Assembly (NCBI GenBank): GCA_016179005.1
Contig: JACOSF010000282.1
Span: forward strand, 1-5,883
From: Acidobacteriota bacterium
GTDB taxonomy: Bacteria > Acidobacteriota > Terriglobia > Acidiferrales > UBA7541
Reading direction: 5' to 3'
Length of the DNA: 5,883 nt
Shown here: positions 4,702-5,883 of the stretch, piece after piece
How positions within the stretch are numbered: the first letter of the stretch is position 1
Layout of the letters: every line of letters starts with the position of its first letter
The notes under the pieces: generated by a model
Told to the model about the DNA's origin: nothing
The model's input: the letters and a program-made list of their open reading frames with translations, nothing else
The model's database searches: none
Translations under genes and position numbers: made by a program

Positions 4702-5883
4702 ATGAGAGTTGCACTCGGCGTTTCCGGAGGCATTGCGGCCTACAAGGCCGCCGAGCTCGTTCGCCGTCTGCAGCAGGATCGCCTCGAGGTTCAGGTGGTG
4801 ATGACGCGCAGCGCCCAGCAGTTCATCACCCCGCTCACCTTCGCCGCCCTTTCCGGCCGCAAAGTCATCACCGAAATGTTCGCCGAGCCCGGCCAGGCCC
4901 CCGCCAATATCGACAGCGCCATCGAGCACATCGCCGTCGCCCAGTCCATCGACTTACTGGTCATCGCTCCAGCCACCGCCCACACCATCGCGCGCCTGGC
5001 CAATGGCATCGCCGATGATTTTCTTTCCACGCTCTATCTCGCCACGAAAGTTCCGGTCATCGTCGCGCCGGCCATGAACGTCAACATGTGGGAGCATCCC
5101 GCCACGCAGGAAAACTTGGAAAAGTTGCGCACCCGCGGCGTGCACGTGGTCGAGCCCGATGAAGGCTATCTCGCCTGCGGCATGACCGGCGCCGGCCGCC
5201 TTGCCGGCGTCGAATCCATCGCCAGAAAAATTTGCGAGCTGCTCGGCATTCGCCACGACTTCGAAGGCGAAACCGTGCTCGTCACCGCCGGGCCTACCTG
5301 CGAAGACGTGGACCCCGTGCGCTTTCTCACCAACCGCTCGTCCGGGAAAATGGGCTACGCCGTTGCCGACGCCGCCGCACGCCGCGGCGCCCGCGTGATT
5401 CTTGTCAGTGGCCCCGTTCATCTCGAGCCGCCGGCCGGCGTCGAGCGCGTCTCCGTGCGCACCACGGAGGAAATGCACCGCGCCGTGCTCGACCGCGCCG
5501 CCGCGTGCACCGTCATCATCAAAGCCGCCGCCGTGGCCGACTATCGCCCCGTCGCCGCACAGCCGAAAAAGATGAAGCGCGCCGGCGGCCGCGCCGCTCT
5601 CGAGCTCGAGCCCACGCCAGACATCCTCGCCGACCTCGCACGCAGCAAGGGCAGCCGTATCCTCGTCGGCTTTGCCGCGGAAACCGACCGCGTCGCCGAA
5701 AACGCCCGCGAAAAGCTGCGCGCCAAGGGCGCGGACATGATTGTGGCCAACGACGTCACCCGAGAAGGCGCCGGATTCGACGCGGAGACCAACATCGTCT
5801 CCATCTTCACCCGCGACGGCCGCGCCGTGGACGTTCCGCAGATGAGCAAGTTCGACGTCGCCAACCGCGTCCTCGACGAAATC
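4702..5883 (+). CDS. coaBC: Bifunctional phosphopantothenoylcysteine decarboxylase / phosphopantothenate-cysteine ligase (3' end outside window)
   Basis: CoaBC performs two consecutive steps of coenzyme A synthesis: CoaB joins 4'-phosphopantothenate to cysteine using CTP, and the FMN enzyme CoaC decarboxylates the product to 4'-phosphopantetheine. The 394 codons present run open to the window end; the family is about 400 residues, so only a few codons are missing. The CoaC half starts with GVSGGIAAYKA and has catalytic His76, the PAMNVNMW motif at 124-131 (Asn126) and Cys159 in the substrate flap LACGMTGAGR. The CoaB half begins near 195 with VTAGPT, then Asn211 in LTNRSSGKMGYA, AAVADYRP, and Lys290 in AQPKKMKR. 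These correspond to E. coli His75, Asn125, Cys158, Asn210 and Lys289, a constant one-residue offset, so both active sites look intact. The ATG at 4702 is the only start after the rpoZ TAG, which is in the same frame five codons upstream. No Shine-Dalgarno sequence is visible. Confidence 0.96.
   Translation, partial: MRVALGVSGGIAAYKAAELVRRLQQDRLEVQVVMTRSAQQFITPLTFAALSGRKVITEMFAEPGQAPANIDSAIEHIAVAQSIDLLVIAPATAHTIARLANGIADDFLSTLYLATKVPVIVAPAMNVNMWEHPATQENLEKLRTRGVHVVEPDEGYLACGMTGAGRLAGVESIARKICELLGIRHDFEGETVLVTAGPTCEDVDPVRFLTNRSSGKMGYAVADAAARRGARVILVSGPVHLEPPAGVERVSVRTTEEMHRAVLDRAAACTVIIKAAAVADYRPVAAQPKKMKRAGGRAALELEPTPDILADLARSKGSRILVGFAAETDRVAENAREKLRAKGADMIVANDVTREGAGFDAETNIVSIFTRDGRAVDVPQMSKFDVANRVLDEI

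Noticed and set aside
5380..5389. 10-bp perfect palindrome CGCCGCGGCG in coaBC
   Set aside because: It lies in Ala/Arg-rich codons of a conserved helix, and short GC palindromes are frequent in DNA of this composition.
4462..5883. rpoZ and coaBC share a reading frame with one TAG and five sense codons between them, hinting at a readthrough fusion
   Set aside because: One junction in three falls in frame by chance, both proteins are complete alone, and coaBC has an ATG at the family-standard position. I see no known readthrough context.

Overview
The window is a compact, GC-rich run of seven genes, all on the + strand: the 3' end of rpoN, then complete rapZ, an MsbA-like ABC exporter, yicC, gmk and rpoZ, and a coaBC that lacks only its last few codons. 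All seven are core bacterial genes. I see no mobile element, CRISPR array, tRNA or rRNA gene, toxin-antitoxin pair or defence module, and no convincing new system. The interest lies in how the genes are joined and in a few departures from the best-studied family members.

Organism: the base composition is strongly GC-rich, with C or G in most third codon positions, and three of the six visible starts are GTG. RpoN, an MsbA-type lipid exporter and the order yicC-gmk-rpoZ-coaBC point to a diderm (Gram-negative-type) bacterium. My best guess from memory of gene order is an Acidobacteriota member, with a deltaproteobacterium-like lineage as the alternative. This is inference, because no taxonomic marker is present.

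Layout: 1-105 is the RpoN C-terminus with the RpoN box. rapZ (116-1000) follows after 10 nt. A 72-nt gap, the only one above 15 nt, precedes the ABC exporter (1073-2923), which has a clear Shine-Dalgarno sequence. yicC (2923-3828) overlaps the exporter stop by one base (TGATG) and gmk (3825-4454) overlaps yicC by four (GTGA). rpoZ (4462-4686) follows after 7 nt, with its GGAGG inside the end of gmk. coaBC (4702 onward) follows after 15 nt with no visible Shine-Dalgarno sequence. No stretch over 300 nt lacks a gene.

How the genes fit together: the exporter-yicC-gmk-rpoZ-coaBC block looks like one transcript with coupled translation, combining RNA turnover (YicC), GTP/dGTP precursor supply (Gmk), RNA polymerase assembly (omega) and coenzyme A synthesis (CoaBC). 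The upstream rpoN-rapZ pair combines sigma-54 transcription with a GlcN6P-sensing adapter family, which has a loose logical link to the envelope lipid exporter that follows. Two perfect 8-bp inverted repeats lie at the exporter/yicC and rpoZ/coaBC junctions. They are the only unexplained structures I found, and chance is a realistic explanation for them.
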